Shown here in pieces: positions 45,910-56,814 of a stretch of 64,000 nt of DNA. The position numbers were made by a program, and so were the translations under genes. The notes under the pieces were generated by a model, which saw only the letters and a list, made by a program, of their open reading frames with translations, did no database searches and was not told where the DNA came from. Where the stretch lies: contig JASAND010000509.1 in the NCBI GenBank assembly GCA_030248195.1, positions 1 through 64,000 on the forward strand, read 5' to 3'. Positions within the stretch are counted from its first letter, which is position 1. Each line of letters opens with the position of its first letter. Source of the stretch: Trissonchulus latispiculum. Lineage: Eukaryota; Nematoda; Enoplea; Enoplida; Ironidae.

Positions 45910-48692
45910 TATTTGACAACTACACATTATTATGCTAGTATTTCCATATTCTTCGGGTAATGTTAATGGTAAGTGAGACTCAGCTCTAATGCTTTACAGC
46001 TTCGTATGTACATGTAATTGATGTTATATTTCTAACCATTCCTGTAGGTTCGTGTACTTACTTGACTTGTACTATTTAAAATATCTAATTAAGAGTAAAC
46101 TAAATACGTATGGGAAGGCATTTATTTTTGGTAATTTTTCCCATTAGGACAGGTCGCTAACGGTTATAGTGGTTTTAAAATTACTATATTTTTCTTTCTT
46201 TCTTGCAATTTTTGCTTCCCCCATTTTGTCGTGTACCAGTGGAAAGGAAAGGATGCTCCCACCAATTCTAGTATACTCCAAATTACTTTTTGGTATGCTT
46301 ACCATACCACTTCAGGAAAATTACTTTACCACTACCGTCTGACTTATCGTCCCAAAGGAGATAACTTACTTCTCTCTTTCCCTTGAGTTTAACGTTTTAT
46401 ATTTATGTGCTTACTTACTCTTTCCTTTTCTCCTTTTTCTATGTTTCTACTTACCTTTTAATGTTACCATCATCTAATTTGAATTGTTACCGATTTGCAG
46501 ATTAGTATATGCGTTAATTACCTTGTATTTGTTGTTTTGAATATTTATTTTGTGAAAGGAGTGAACTTCAAGGCGGTGGCTCAGTTGGTTGAGCAGATTC
46601 ATAAACTGATTTTGCGATATTTGCAGGAACACCTTGGCAAAAATTTGGTCCTGTCGTTCCCTTTTCTAATTCGTAAACCTGATATTCTTCAGTGATACAT
46701 ATGTGGTTGCTTTCTTTCTTGATTATCGACTTTTTGCTTATATTTCACCTTGTTTTCGTTTTGACACGCTCCCTCCTCAACACTGAGTGTGTCCCTTATA
46801 GCAGTTTCATCAGAACGTGATCGGATCTGGGATGTACAAATACGGTGTCATGATTCAAGATTGAAGTTAGTACTGTTACGGTAGTTCTTTCAGGCAGTGA
46901 TAAAACGTGAGTCTTACTACAGGATAGTAGGAGGATATTAATTAATTATGAATAAAACGCTTCTGAATTTATGAGTCGATAGAACCGTTTTGTGAATAAA
47001 ACTTTTGTCCGGATGACTAGACTGCCACTTGCAGTATACTCAGGCACAGTATTAAAAATAAAATTCATGTATTAAAGAAAAACGAAACGTTATAAAATCT
47101 AAACATTATAACAATGCAATTCATATGAGTTATTATTTTGAATCAAATCATGAATTTTAGAAATGATATAACTGAAAATAAAACATTAACCTTATGCGAC
47201 AACTCAATTTCAAGATTTATGAATCTATCATCTAACCATCTATCACAATAAATTTGAGTGGTAATTGGTAAAAAGCTTCAATGTTTAAAGCTGAAATCAA
47301 CAAAATTTGAGATCAGTTGCATAATTCCAGAAAATAGGTAAAAGAAAGGTAAAGTAAGAGTTGAAGGGAACAACCTTAAACAATATGTAGACCTATGGAT
47401 TTAATAAAGGGGTTAAATAACATATAGAGCATGACGCAAGTAATTATGCAATGACGCCAACGCTGTAATACAGAAGTTTAGCTTAAAGCCAATATTTCCC
47501 ATTAACGTTCGGGTTTGACGTCTTTGGCTTTCGGTGTGCACTTTAATTAAGGTATAGACCTACATTCAAGTCCACGTTGTTTTATGGATATAGGTTTCGA
47601 TGATAACCTTGCTATGTATTGATTGTTTTGAATATTCCAAGGTTCGATGTTTTGGTACGTAAACAAGTTTGTTGTTGACGCAGATTAGTTTTATTTTAAG
47701 GAAGAGGATTATATATGCATGCTATGTGATAAAAGGGATGTCTCCAGATTATTCTAAGACAGGCTCATGTTATATCTAAATTCAAATGAAATTTGCCTTC
47801 GGATGCAAATTCTAAATCAGATGTCATTTAATTATTACTTGCGTTAGCAGTATAATGACGCTTGTCTACGCAGACCGTTGCCGTCAATGCGCTGTTGCCT
47901 CTTAGACAGACACGAAGGGAAGATATTAAGACTCCGGGTTTACCTTTCGGCACAACAGGGACCCGAGAGGCGAAAACCGAAGGAGAAAGATCAGGGTTCA
48001 TTCCTGGTTCCCCTTGGATTTATAAACCATGAGAATTGTACCTGTGCAAATTCAACCTTCAACGGAATTTTGAGCGACCTGTGAGAGGAGATACCTATAG
48101 TAGCTACAAGATGTAATGCTAATCCGCAATCAAACTGAAATAATTGTCCTATTTCGCATGTGAGCACCCAGTTCCAGATATTTTTGTGATATAGAGAGGT
48201 TCCCTTGCGTTGTTTAATACAATGGAATAAGTCGTAGCAGGTTGTAGGTGTTGCAGCTTCTGGGTTTTATCTTCTCTGATTCAGATTAAAGATATAATCC
48301 CAGACGAGATGGCTCCTGTTGGTACGTAACTTGACTGAAGCGACAGTCAAGACAGTCACGGATAATGCTGCTACAGTATACTCTCACTTCATTCTACACA
48401 TTTAGAGAATGAAGCACGTGTTTACCGAGGCATAAGACTGTAGACGAGTGAAATAAAAATATGCAGGGGAACGCATCATGAGACATTAATGGATGTAGCG
48501 GTGTAGTAATCAAGGTTTTTTGGATTCGGATTTGCGTCAATTCTGCGTCCAGCTAAATTTAAGTTGCGTCCCATTAAGAATTTTTGCATCCAGGCAGAAT
48601 TTTTGTTTTTGCGTGTTTTCGTGCAAAAATTGCTTTGTTTGTGAAACTTTCGATAATTGCTTTAGTGTACCATAGTTTAATGGTATGAAAGA
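45910..48692. other. Gene-poor region
   Basis: No supported gene. GGCGGTGGCTCAGTTGGTTGAGC at about 46572 (two short pieces of it) resembles a tRNA A-box arm, but no B box follows, so I do not call a tRNA. The short frame at 47878-48084 has no match. The sequence from 46080 to 46490 is pyrimidine-rich. Confidence 0.35.
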
Positions 48693-49806
48693 TGTAATGG
48701 GGTCGGGTCTTCCAACTCCAATGTGTGCCAATGACCGATAGATATGTGAACGCTTATCGACTTGGTAAATCAAACACCGTCGCTTTATTCTTGAGCTTCC
48801 GCCACATACAATGCACTAACTACTCGTAACACCACCGCACGTACTCGCACATATCTCACAACAATCTTAATCGATATGTTTTTCATACAGTCACCAACTC
48901 GTTTTACATTTCTTTCCCCTTGCTGACAGGAAAGCGTACTAACAATACATACATAAACAAACGGTAAATGTTTAACATAAGAAATGTATAAGCATACAAA
49001 ATAACACAAATGACAAATATTATAGCAGTTTACTCAAAGCATAAATCATAAGCAATAGTAAGAATTAACATAACAGCAAAAAACGCCGCCCGAGAATGCA
49101 CAACCAAAGGAGACGTAAGAAACATTCATGTAAAGGACTAATACTATACCGACGAATCACGTTTCACCACAGAGTTAGCTTAGAAGGGCGCCCCCTCAGC
49201 GTTGGTGGAGAAACGCAATTCTATGTATTGACGCAGCAATTTCTGTAAATATTGAGCTCCGGCGCAGTATAAATGCAGACCATCCGGCATAAAAAATTCA
49301 CTATGCTTAAAGTCCCCACTACATTTAAGTATATCCACGTTTTGACAATTACCGAATAGGCGACTCAAGCCACCATTCACGGCATTCACATTTCGCTGCA
49401 TAAGGGAAAACCCACCGTCGGGTTGGTCCAAATGACGGGGTAAAATTTCACAGACCAGCAAATGAGGTTTCTCCCGTGCCAGGGGCAACAGCCTTGCAAA
49501 CTGCGTTAACACATCTTTAGGCTTGGCAGGAGCGTGCTGCCCACTCCAGCTTAAGGAATCCTTATAGCAATAGTGGCAGCATCCATTACATAACTGGGGG
49601 CTCCAAATGTAATGGGGTCGGGTCTTCCAACTCCAATGTGTGCCAATGACCGATAGATATGTAAACGCTTATCGACTTGGTAAATCAAACACCGTCGCTT
49701 TATTCTTGAGCTTCCGCCACATACAATGCACTAACTACTCGTAACACCACCACACGTACTCGCACATATCTCATAACAATCAATTCAGTCACCAACTCGT
49801 TTTACA
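48693..49806 (-). mobile_element. Small LTR retroelement carrying a partial SGNH hydrolase
   Basis: Direct repeats 48693-48908 and 49618-49806 are about 90 per cent alike apart from one 27-base gap; both start TGTAATGGGGTCGGG and end GTTTTACA, so they have TG...CA edges. AAAGA flanks both sides (48688-48692 and 49807-49811), a 5-bp target duplication. On the minus strand the inner side of the 5' LTR is followed by TTTGGAGCCCCCAG, suited to a tRNA primer site (TGG plus acceptor stem), and the 3' LTR is preceded by AAGGGGAAAGAAA, a polypurine tract. The inside is only about 710 bases and holds the hydrolase-like frame. There is no gag or pol, so movement would depend on another element. Confidence 0.87.
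49180..49512 (-). CDS. SGNH/GDSL hydrolase C-terminal half inside the LTR element
   Basis: The frame from 49512 to stop 49180-49182 gives 110 residues and stays open upstream toward the 5' LTR (with CNGCCHYCYK near its start). HLLVCEILPRHL, a run with NVNAVNGGLSRLFGNCQNV, and then FFMPDGLHLYCAGAQYLQK match the second half of SGNH hydrolases, where the last block (D-G-L/I-H-L-x-x-x-G) supplies the catalytic Asp and His. The N-terminal GDS block with the catalytic serine is not visible, so an active enzyme is unlikely from this frame alone. SGNH-type domains occur beside gag and pol in several retroelement groups; here it may be what remains of such an element. Confidence 0.65.
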   Translation of the reverse strand: MLTQFARLLPLAREKPHLLVCEILPRHLDQPDGGFSLMQRNVNAVNGGLSRLFGNCQNVDILKCSGDFKHSEFFMPDGLHLYCAGAQYLQKLLRQYIELRFSTNAEGAPF

Positions 49807-49979
49807 AAAGACTATTTCGAAAGCTGATGCTGCTTAAAAAGTGTACGATCACATCACAAGACACCTATAGAAGTATAGATGTGTCCAAATATATACGGCG
49901 GGGGTTCTGGGGGGTGGGGGCGGCGGAGGCCCCCAGAAGTTGAAGAAGTTTTGTAAATAACAGAAGAATCCGTAATGGA

Positions 49980-50040
49980 AACGTTTAAAAGAAGATTTTA
50001 ATTAATTAATTAATTAATTATCTGTTGCGTTTAACGCATA
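49980..50040. repeat. TTAA tandem repeat
   Basis: Six copies of AATT in a row near 49999-50022; a simple microsatellite. Confidence 0.75.
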
Positions 50041-50498
50041 TCGTGAGTAATAATAAGTAAGGAATATTCCGATGTTTTATTGTTATAGTTAAACTCATTA
50101 AATTAATGAAATTGTTATTAATTAATATCATTGAGAAGAAATATAGTAAATATTAAAACATAAAGCCTGCTTCGAAAACTCCGAGAATTACTGATTCATG
50201 AAAAGTTTATTGCACATGAGCATATGGAGGTCTGGAGTGTGCGGACCCACCTAAGAAGTAAGAATTAGATGATTGGTCTTTTCTTGCTGCGGAACCTGTT
50301 AAATTTTTGGAAGCGACGTTTCGCCCATCTTTACCTGTGGGCGCCTTCAGGCTGGTAGCCCTTAAGATGGCAGTTGGGATAATGCTCGGTCGGGGATTTG
50401 ATCCAGGGTGTGTCACATTACCTGTGTCACATTACCTGTGTCACATTACCACTATACTACCCAGGGGACAATTTTACTTACTTGGAACTTATACTCAT

Positions 50499-51879
50499 TG
50501 TTGTATGTTCAGAGACGACTGTACTCAACGATGTTTACTGCAAGACTGAATATGAATCTGAGTACATTTCAAACTACCTAACTACACATCAGCATATAGT
50601 AACGATTCCTAGCTTAGAACATAACATGCAATCACTAGCATGCGATCATATCACTATACAACATTTCCCTTTTACACAAAAAGAGTAGAGACCCCAAGGT
50701 TTCACATAGTTTTGGTTGGTTTACCAAAGTTTACAAAATAACAAATTTATCTTCATTATCTTCACTGACGTCTGCTTCGGCTGTGATGGTGTGGATGTTT
50801 TTCCCACTCCGCTTTCTTCCCGACCGGCACACGTTAGCGAAATGACCCTTTCTCCCACACGAAAAACAGGTTTGGCCGTTAGCTCTGCAGTGCTTGCTCC
50901 GCGATGCATGATTGCCGGATCCACAGGCGCTACACTTTTGACAATCTTCTGAGGACTCAGATTCTTCACTTGGCGCAGACTTACGTGGAGGAGACTCATG
51001 ACGGTCATGGAATCCATGGCGTCGTGTGAACGCTTACTGTTGGCGGATGTGGCTCACGGTGGCGGACTTCTCCTGAGTTTCGTTTGTTCTTTCATTTGTC
51101 CTGAGCTAGCTCGTTTGCTTCTGAGATTTCTGCTTTCTCGATCTGCGTAGCTATTTGAGCGGCCCTTGCAACGGTTAGATTTGACTCCATGAGCAATCTT
51201 TCTGGAATTCTTGGTTGATTTATGCCTTCAACGATCTGGTCTCGGAGCATGTCATCTTGGGTAACCAGCGCACGTAGATCGCTGTAGAATAATGTGAAAG
51301 ACTCATCAGGGTTCAGTCTTCTTTGCCGGAACGTGTGTCGAGCAGCGACAGGATTCTGCTTCGAAGAAAACTGGGCTTCTAGCTGTCGTTGCACTTCTTC
51401 ATAAGTCACATCGTTGGCTTCAAACTGCAGAGTGTGGTAAATGCGCTGTGGTACCTAAATAGTGAATCAGCAAGGCAATCTTTCGCTTGTCAGGCACTTC
51501 GTCTAGTCGCGGTGTCCCGATGCGGTCAGAAACATGTGGAAGGACCTTTTCCACTGTCGCCATGGGATTGGCGGGTCTCCAGGAGTTTCCAAAAAGGAAG
51601 GTGGTTGCCGCAGGGAACTCATAGTGATGCCGTAGGATCAGACCAGCTCGTCGCCAATGTTGTATATATCAGAGACGACTGTACTCAACGTTGTATACTG
51701 CAAGACTGAATATGAATCTGAGTACATTTCAAACTACCTAACTACACATCAGCATATATTCGGTTGTACATGACATTCGGTGGTACATGACTTTCTTCTT
51801 CTTTCTCATTCATAGTAACGATTCCTAGCTTAGAACATAACATGGAATCACTAGCATGCGATCATATCACTATACAACA
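50499..51879 (-). mobile_element. Gag-only LTR retroelement
   Basis: Direct repeats 50499-50663 and 51658-51879 start TGTTGTAT and end TATACAACA; the second has an extra stretch of about 55 bases. Flanks CTCAT and CTTAT form a 5-bp duplication with one change. On the minus strand the 5' LTR is followed by TTGGCGACGAGCTGG, a common Ty3-type primer site, and the 3' LTR is preceded by AAAAGGGAAA. The inside encodes only Gag with zinc knuckles; protease, reverse transcriptase and integrase are missing. Confidence 0.85.
50740..51640 (-). pseudogene. Gag-like protein with zinc knuckles, broken
   Basis: On the minus strand a start at about 51622 gives SSLRQPPSFLETPGDPP and WRQWKRSFHMF, a stop follows, and coding resumes in another frame with DKRKIALLIHYLG and then VTYEEVQRQLEAQFSS, RQRRLNPDESFTLFYSDLRALV (51409-51092). 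Downstream, another frame has two zinc-knuckle-like units, KCSACGSGNHASRSKHC and CFSCGRKGHFANVC. The layout is that of Gag from Ty3-type elements. At least one stop and two shifts make it a pseudogene. Near its end SEDNKFVIL runs into the LTR side without a protease. Confidence 0.7.
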
Positions 51880-51959
51880 CTTATTGTATTCCCCCAGTTA
51901 CAATTGCACTTAGTGTGAACACTGCTACAATGTACTTGTATTGTGTACCCTGTTATGGA

Positions 51960-52065
51960 GTGGTTTATGGTTTATTATGGTTTATACAGACCAGCGGACT
52001 TGCCATGCGATTCCCGCTATCGCATGCACTGTGCAACCTCTACATGGAGAATTTCGAACCATTTA
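51960..52065 (+). pseudogene. Penelope-like reverse transcriptase motif, isolated
   Basis: TSGLAMRFPLSHALCNLYME follows the Penelope-type pattern T-x-G-x-A-M-G-S-P-L-S-x-x-x-A-x-L-Y-M-E, followed by NFE. GSPLS has changed to RFPLS, so a key part of the active region is damaged. It is cut off directly by inverted N-terminal sequence of the same element type. The mirrored copy of this junction is at about 54060-54170. Confidence 0.65.
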
Positions 52066-52490
52066 CCATAGCCTCAGCAGCACTTTCGCTGGAGCCAGTG
52101 CGAAGTTTAGTCCTTTTCTGAGGACCTCAATTTCCTCTGTAAGGAGTGGCGTATCGCTTCTGTTGATGACGTTGCCATCACTGACTTTAGACCGCTGAGA
52201 GTGGCAGGGAATCAACTTTTCGAGTTTCTTGACCTGAATTTTCTTAATTCGCTTTATTACATTTTCGTGGCTACTCTCACAAGCCTTTCTTATTCTAAAA
52301 GGCGGTCTTCAGGTGTGACGTGTCTTGCCAGTTCTCGGAACATCTTGACGATGCTATCTTCTAGCCGGCTTTTCTGAGCTCGGTGATAACCTATTCTTTC
52401 CCTCAGAAGGGCTATGCTAGCTCTATCGGCTATTTGTTCTACTCTCCGGCTACTGAATGGGATTCTATCCTTGAGGCGAAGAGGTATGAT
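52060..52490 (-). pseudogene. Penelope-like N-terminal coding, minus strand
   Basis: On the minus strand: LRLKDRIPFSSRRVEQIADRAS (read as two adjacent short runs), LLRERIGYHRAQKSRLEDSI, FRELARHVTPEDRL, then, after stops, NVINRSDTPLLTEEIEVLRK and GLNFALAPAKVLLRLW. The E-x-x-V-L-x-K-G-L-N-F-A stretch is the conserved start of Penelope-like reverse transcriptases. A second copy of the last part is on the plus strand at 53930-54110. Confidence 0.62.
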
Positions 52491-52779
52491 GTTGAAATCT
52501 CGACAGCGGCAGAGAAAGGTTAGGTGGTGATATTAAAAACTGATGGATGCGGGCGAACCTGTCTGGGAACTATCAGGTCAAAATCATCAACCCACTCCAG
52601 GATAACATCGCCTCGAAGGTTTGGAGAACTACAGACCTGATTCAGAAAGTTAAGGATGTGAACGTGTCTAGGAACTATCATCTGGCAACTTCGATGTAGA
52701 GAGCCTGTTCACAAGCGTACCACCAGCACCAGCCCAGGACATATTGAAGACAAAACTGGAGAGCGACATCAGCCTCAGC

Positions 52780-53800
52780 ATCTAAGAAACCTGGCCTGTG
52801 GTTGCGCTATGTAGACGATATCCTCAGTGTGTGTAAACATGGTCTGGAAGTACTGGGAAATTTCAAAGATCATCTAAACAGGCAAGATCTAGCAACCAAG
52901 CTAACAACTGAACCAAAATAACAACATGTTGGCGTTCTTGGATGTTGAAATAACAAGACTAATGGAGGTATCCAGACATCAGTGTATAGGAAAAAGACAC
53001 ACAAACAGATATATTACACTACGAATCAAACCATCCGTATTCCGTACTATGTGAAAAGTGGAATAATAAGATGCATCCACAATAGAGCTACAGCCGTATG
53101 CCAAGAACGGCAGTTGAAAAGAAAAAAGAGATCATCCTGAGGAAAACATTCCAACAAAGCGGCTATCCTGCTAAAATAATAATGGAAGCAATGTCTGCTC
53201 GAAGTACCGGACCAAGCTGGAGGAGAAAGCAGAGAAACTAACGGCTGTCCCTTACACAGATAGAGACACGGACAAACTAAAGAGAATATGCAGCTCCTGT
53301 GGTGTAAAACTAGTGTTAAGTAGTCGGGACACACTGAGATCACCATTATCCAAGCAGAGACCAAACGGATTCCAGGTCAAAAATTGTGTGTACGATGCCT
53401 TCCAATGATTGTGACAAAGTCACATTGGCCAGACAAGCAGATCTCTGAGTGGAAGACTGAAGAACACAAGAAAGCATGTGAAAAAGGTGAAGTATACAAA
53501 AGTGGAATAGCAGAACATTGCTGGCAAATGACTACGGACCAAACTGGGCAGAAGTTAAAGTTTTGGCTAAGGAACAAAACCTAAGAAAGACAGAACTTAA
53601 AGTGACGATTGAAATGAAATGGGGTGAACACGGGCTTAAAGTCAACCAAGCTGTGATGTGGCATCTGGCAATCAGAAATTGGAATCTGAAGACGGCGACA
53701 TCAAAGGAAAGTTTAGTACACAGCCTTAGTGTAATAACTGGGTACACAATACTAGTACATTGTAACAATGATCACACTAAGTGCAATTAAAACTGGGGGA
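52780..53800 (+). pseudogene. Penelope-like reverse transcriptase end and GIY-YIG endonuclease, broken
   Basis: In several frames: LRYVDDILSVCKHGLEVLGN (the YVDD active-site motif) near 52805, KEKRDHPEENIP, KLEEKAEKLTAVPYTDRDTD, then FQVKNCVYDAF, HIGQTSRSLSGRLK and TEEHKKACEKGEVYKSGIAE followed by HCW. That last series is the GIY-YIG-type nuclease domain that Penelope-like elements carry at their C terminus. Frames change at least four times and stops are frequent, so no protein can be made. Confidence 0.75.
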
Positions 53801-53829
53801 ATACAATAAATATAAGGTTCCAAGAAGTC

Positions 53830-54115
53830 AGGGTAGGAAAGGCGTGTGAGAGTAGCCATGAAAAGGCGTCAAGCGGATAAAGGAAAGGCTGGTCAAGAAA
53901 CTTTGATGATGATGAACAAAATGTTGATCCCCTGCCACTCTCAACGGACTAAAGTCAGTGATAGCAACGTCATCAACAGAAGCGATAGGTCACTCCTGAC
54001 AGACGAAATTGAGGTCCTCAAAAAAGGACTAAACTTCGCACTGGCTCTAGCGAAAGTGCTGCTGAGGCTATGGCAAACGGTTCGAAATTCTTATGTAGAG
54101 GTTACGCAGTGCAGG
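53830..54115 (+). pseudogene. Penelope-like N-terminal coding, plus strand copy
   Basis: LIPCHSQRTKVSDSNVINRS, DRSLLTDEIEVLKKGLNFAL and AKVLLRLW repeat, in opposite orientation, what is seen at 52210-52065 on the minus strand. It lies behind the endonuclease piece, so it represents the start of a following or inverted copy. Confidence 0.65.
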
Positions 54116-54659
54116 CGATAGCGGGGATCCCATGACAAGTCCGCTAGTCTGTAGAAACCATAACAAAGCATAAACCATATTCCATAGTAAAAAAGCGGGG
54201 AACATCGGCTTACCGTCAACCAAGCATTGAGATAAGTGACACTCTGGCTATCTAAACTTGGATTCTAACAGAGGCGGCAACATTAAAGGAAAGTATAATA
54301 CACAGCCTTAGTGTAATAACTGGGTACACAATACTAGTACATTGTAACAATGATCACACTAAGTGCAATTGAAACTGGGGGAATACAATACGTATAACTT
54401 CCAAGGAAGTAAAATTGTCTCCTGGGTAGTTTAGTGCTAATGTTGCACAGGCGTGGCGCGGACAACCCTGGATCAAATCCCCGACCGCCCCTTATCCCAA
54501 CTGCCATCTTAAGGGCTACCAGCGCCCATAGGTAAAGATGGGCGAAACGTCGCAACCAATTTAACAGCTCCCGTGGCAGGTCTGGCAATTGTTGTGTTGT
54601 TAAATTTAATTTGTAACATGGCTCAGTGTAATCGAACCATGCTACAACCGCCTGCATAC

Positions 54660-54716
54660 AATTGAATTCCACGCTGTAGCGTGCAGTACAATTGTACTGT
54701 ACAATTGTACTGCACG
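54660..54716. repeat. GTACAATTGTAC short palindromes
   Basis: Two overlapping copies of GTACAATTGTAC near 54689-54713. Short self-complementary sequence with no further context. Confidence 0.6.
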
Positions 54717-54937
54717 GTAAGCCTTCGATGCTCTCCTGTCGGAGTATGCAGCGAGGCTTGACAGCTAGCAGAACTGACTGCAATGATAAAGAATTTCTCC
54801 CCCTTATATACTTTCTGCCGAAAGAAAATACGCAAATTAGGTTGAATAGTATATAAACGACTGAAATTTGAAGCCAAATGTTAGTCTTTAAAGACATGAC
54901 ATATAGAAGACGAAATGTCTTCTATTTTTTTGAGCCA

Positions 54938-55092
54938 TATTACAAGCCAGTTGTAGCACTGCTTGCTGTGCTCGCAGAAATTTGTTAGCTCACTTGCAGG
55001 CGAAGCCCTCGTGAAGGGCCCTTCACTGGGAGCTTCGCCTGCTAGTGTGCATACAAATCTCTGAGAGCACTGCTGGCAGTGCTACAACTTAC
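54938..55092. repeat. Hairpin-forming inverted repeat
   Basis: The left part (GTAGCACTGCTTGCTGTGCTC, AGGCGAAGC) is mirrored on the right (GCTTCGCCT, GAGAGCACTGCTGGCAGTGC). The arms are about 65 bases with a GGGCCC centre at about 55017. No coding is present. Confidence 0.6.
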
Positions 55093-55642
55093 ACTTGTAC
55101 CAAGCAGTCGTCATACTGAATTGGAGATGACAAAGAAGTTCACCGCGTCTGTCTTTCAAAGAAAACTAAAATGTACTCAAAACCTCATAAGAGCACTTTA
55201 CTCGAGAACAGTGCTTGTTTAGTTTTTCTACATCTTTCATAGTGCTGCAGGCAAGCCAATTTAGTTTTGCTTTGTACTTTTTACAGCACTACATCACATG
55301 CGTATTTCAAAGCCTAGTCTTGAGCCAGCTACAAAAAGTACATTATCGAAAAGCGTAGATGCTTTATGAAAACGGTAAAAATTATACTGTTGTAGTATAT
55401 TGAATACGATTGAACGGTTGGATTTGGACGAGGTTCCTACTAATGCATTTTTCTGTAAATTGCGTCTATCTGTCAGTTCTTGAATTTTGGATAGTATGCG
55501 TAATGCAGCATTATTCAAAGGCAAAAGGTATTAAGCATTTGTAAATACCATTAACGCTGGTTACGATTCATTAAAGCTAAATTCATAGTAAATTGTTGGT
55601 AGACAGACAAGCGTCTGTAGTTGAAAATGGTAGTTTCGCATT
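55093..55642. other. No gene seen
   Basis: A 76-residue minus-strand frame (55524-55294) exists but has no recognisable family or splice context. No other feature before the SINE. Confidence 0.35.
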
Positions 55643-56020
55643 GTGCCGCAATGGCCGAGTGGTAAGGTATTCGACTAAAGATCTTACGGTCCTAGGTTCG
55701 ATCCCCCGCTGCCACTAGGCTTTCACAAATCCCTTTGAGCAAGGGACTAAGCACATATCGGTTCGCCGTTGGCTCCAGCCAACCCAGCTGTCCATCCTTA
55801 AGGTCGGTAAATGGGTACCACTGCGGTGGGAAGGTAACAGGAGTCTGTGTTCTGGCGTAATGCCTGATGAAGGGATGCCCCCCCTTCCACAGATGTAGTC
55901 AACATTAGAGTTGTCGCTCCTGGCTTCGGGCTGTGAATCCGGAGATAAGCACCGGCACCCTATAACCTTCTGTAAGTTGGAGTTCTCTCCAGGGGTCACT
56001 TTACCTTTACCTTTTACCTT
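55643..56020 (+). mobile_element. tRNA-derived SINE with 12-bp target duplication
   Basis: The head GTGCCGCAATGGCCGAGTGG (A box) and GGTCCTAGGTTCGATCCCCC (B box, GGTTCGATCCC) resemble a tRNA of the Ser/Leu type, ending in GCTGCCACT. A body of about 280 bases follows, and the tail is a short CTTTACC/TTTTACC repeat. TAGTTTCGCATT is found directly before (55631-55642) and after (56021-56032) the element, an exact duplication. It differs from the SINE family at 20500 and 29021. Confidence 0.87.
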
Positions 56021-56032
56021 TAGTTTCGCATT

Positions 56033-56796
56033 ATTTCAAATTGCCATTTTGCGAAAAACCTTTTTCAGAAGAACTAAAAAATTTGGAAATTCTGCTACAG
56101 TTACAAATTCAATGTGTGAGGTATATACAAATTTAAACTGAGACGTGACCTTGCACCTTGGCACTATACCAGAACCTCGTTACATAAACGGTTGAACAGT
56201 CTAATAGTTGCCAGTCGAAAGGTAAAATTCGTTGCATAATACTAACAGTGTTCAACTACTGTTAGACTGTTTGTTGACACTGTTTGAACGGTGTCCAGTG
56301 CTCTAACTCAGGTGTTGCATGTAGCGAACATAAACTAAAAATTTTAATTATTTACGCCCATAATTGGGCGACATCAATCAACTACGTATTAATTCTTTTC
56401 TTCTGTTCTGTAACAAAAGGGCGTTTTGTTTCACGGCCCAATTCACCCATATCCGGGTTAAATTACTAAAGTTCTCCTTTTCAAAATTATTCAAGTGTTT
56501 CAACCTAGTTTTTGGAACCTACGCCTTTTTTACATTTTTAAACTCCCTTTTCAACAATCTTAGTCTGAAAACGGCCATCTTGAGAATCGCACGATGTTTC
56601 AGTCTTCGCTCTAACTATGCTACAATTGCATTTCTTCGTATCTACCCTCACTTTGTGAGGCATTCTTTATTATCTTTTATACTTGCATATATACCTTATA
56701 ATATCCTCTAAATTCGAAGTCGTGATTGCACTAAATAAATATAATTATTCATTTTATCACAACTGACTAATTTTCCAGTTGCCCACTCGCTGCATA
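56033..56796. other. Possible 5' LTR and leader of the Ty3/gypsy element
   Basis: Directly upstream of the primer site at 56797 should stand the 5' LTR, ending with CA at 56793-56794 (CTCGCTGCA). I could not find a matching copy after integrase within this window, so the LTR start is not fixed. The 115-residue frame at 56364-56711 (plus) has no known domain. Confidence 0.4.
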
Positions 56797-56814
56797 TGGT
56801 GGCAGCCGTGGGAT
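56797..56814 (+). promoter_or_regulatory. Probable reverse-transcription primer binding site
   Basis: TGGTGGCAGCCGTGGGAT starts with TGG, the complement of a tRNA CCA end, and stands right before the gag start. Which tRNA primes is not known. Confidence 0.55.

Larger units (their letters stand above)
50290..54600. mobile_element. Rearranged Penelope-like element with inverted ends
   Basis: The blocks 50305-50498 plus 51880-51975 and 54285-54560 are inverted copies (GCGACGTTTCGCCCATCTTT, TAAGATGGCAGTTGGGATAA, CAATTTTACTT, GTATTCCCCCAG). Between them are pieces of a Penelope-like retroelement: reverse-transcriptase motifs, a GIY-YIG endonuclease and N-terminal regions on both strands. Inverted, partly duplicated copies are usual for Penelope-like elements. 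All coding parts have stops and shifts, so this copy is dead. A separate LTR element (50499-51879) has inserted in its left arm. Confidence 0.75.

Noticed and set aside
46565..46640. tRNA-like GGCTCAGTTGGTTGAGC
   Set aside because: Only an A-box-like arm is present; no B box or acceptor pairing found.
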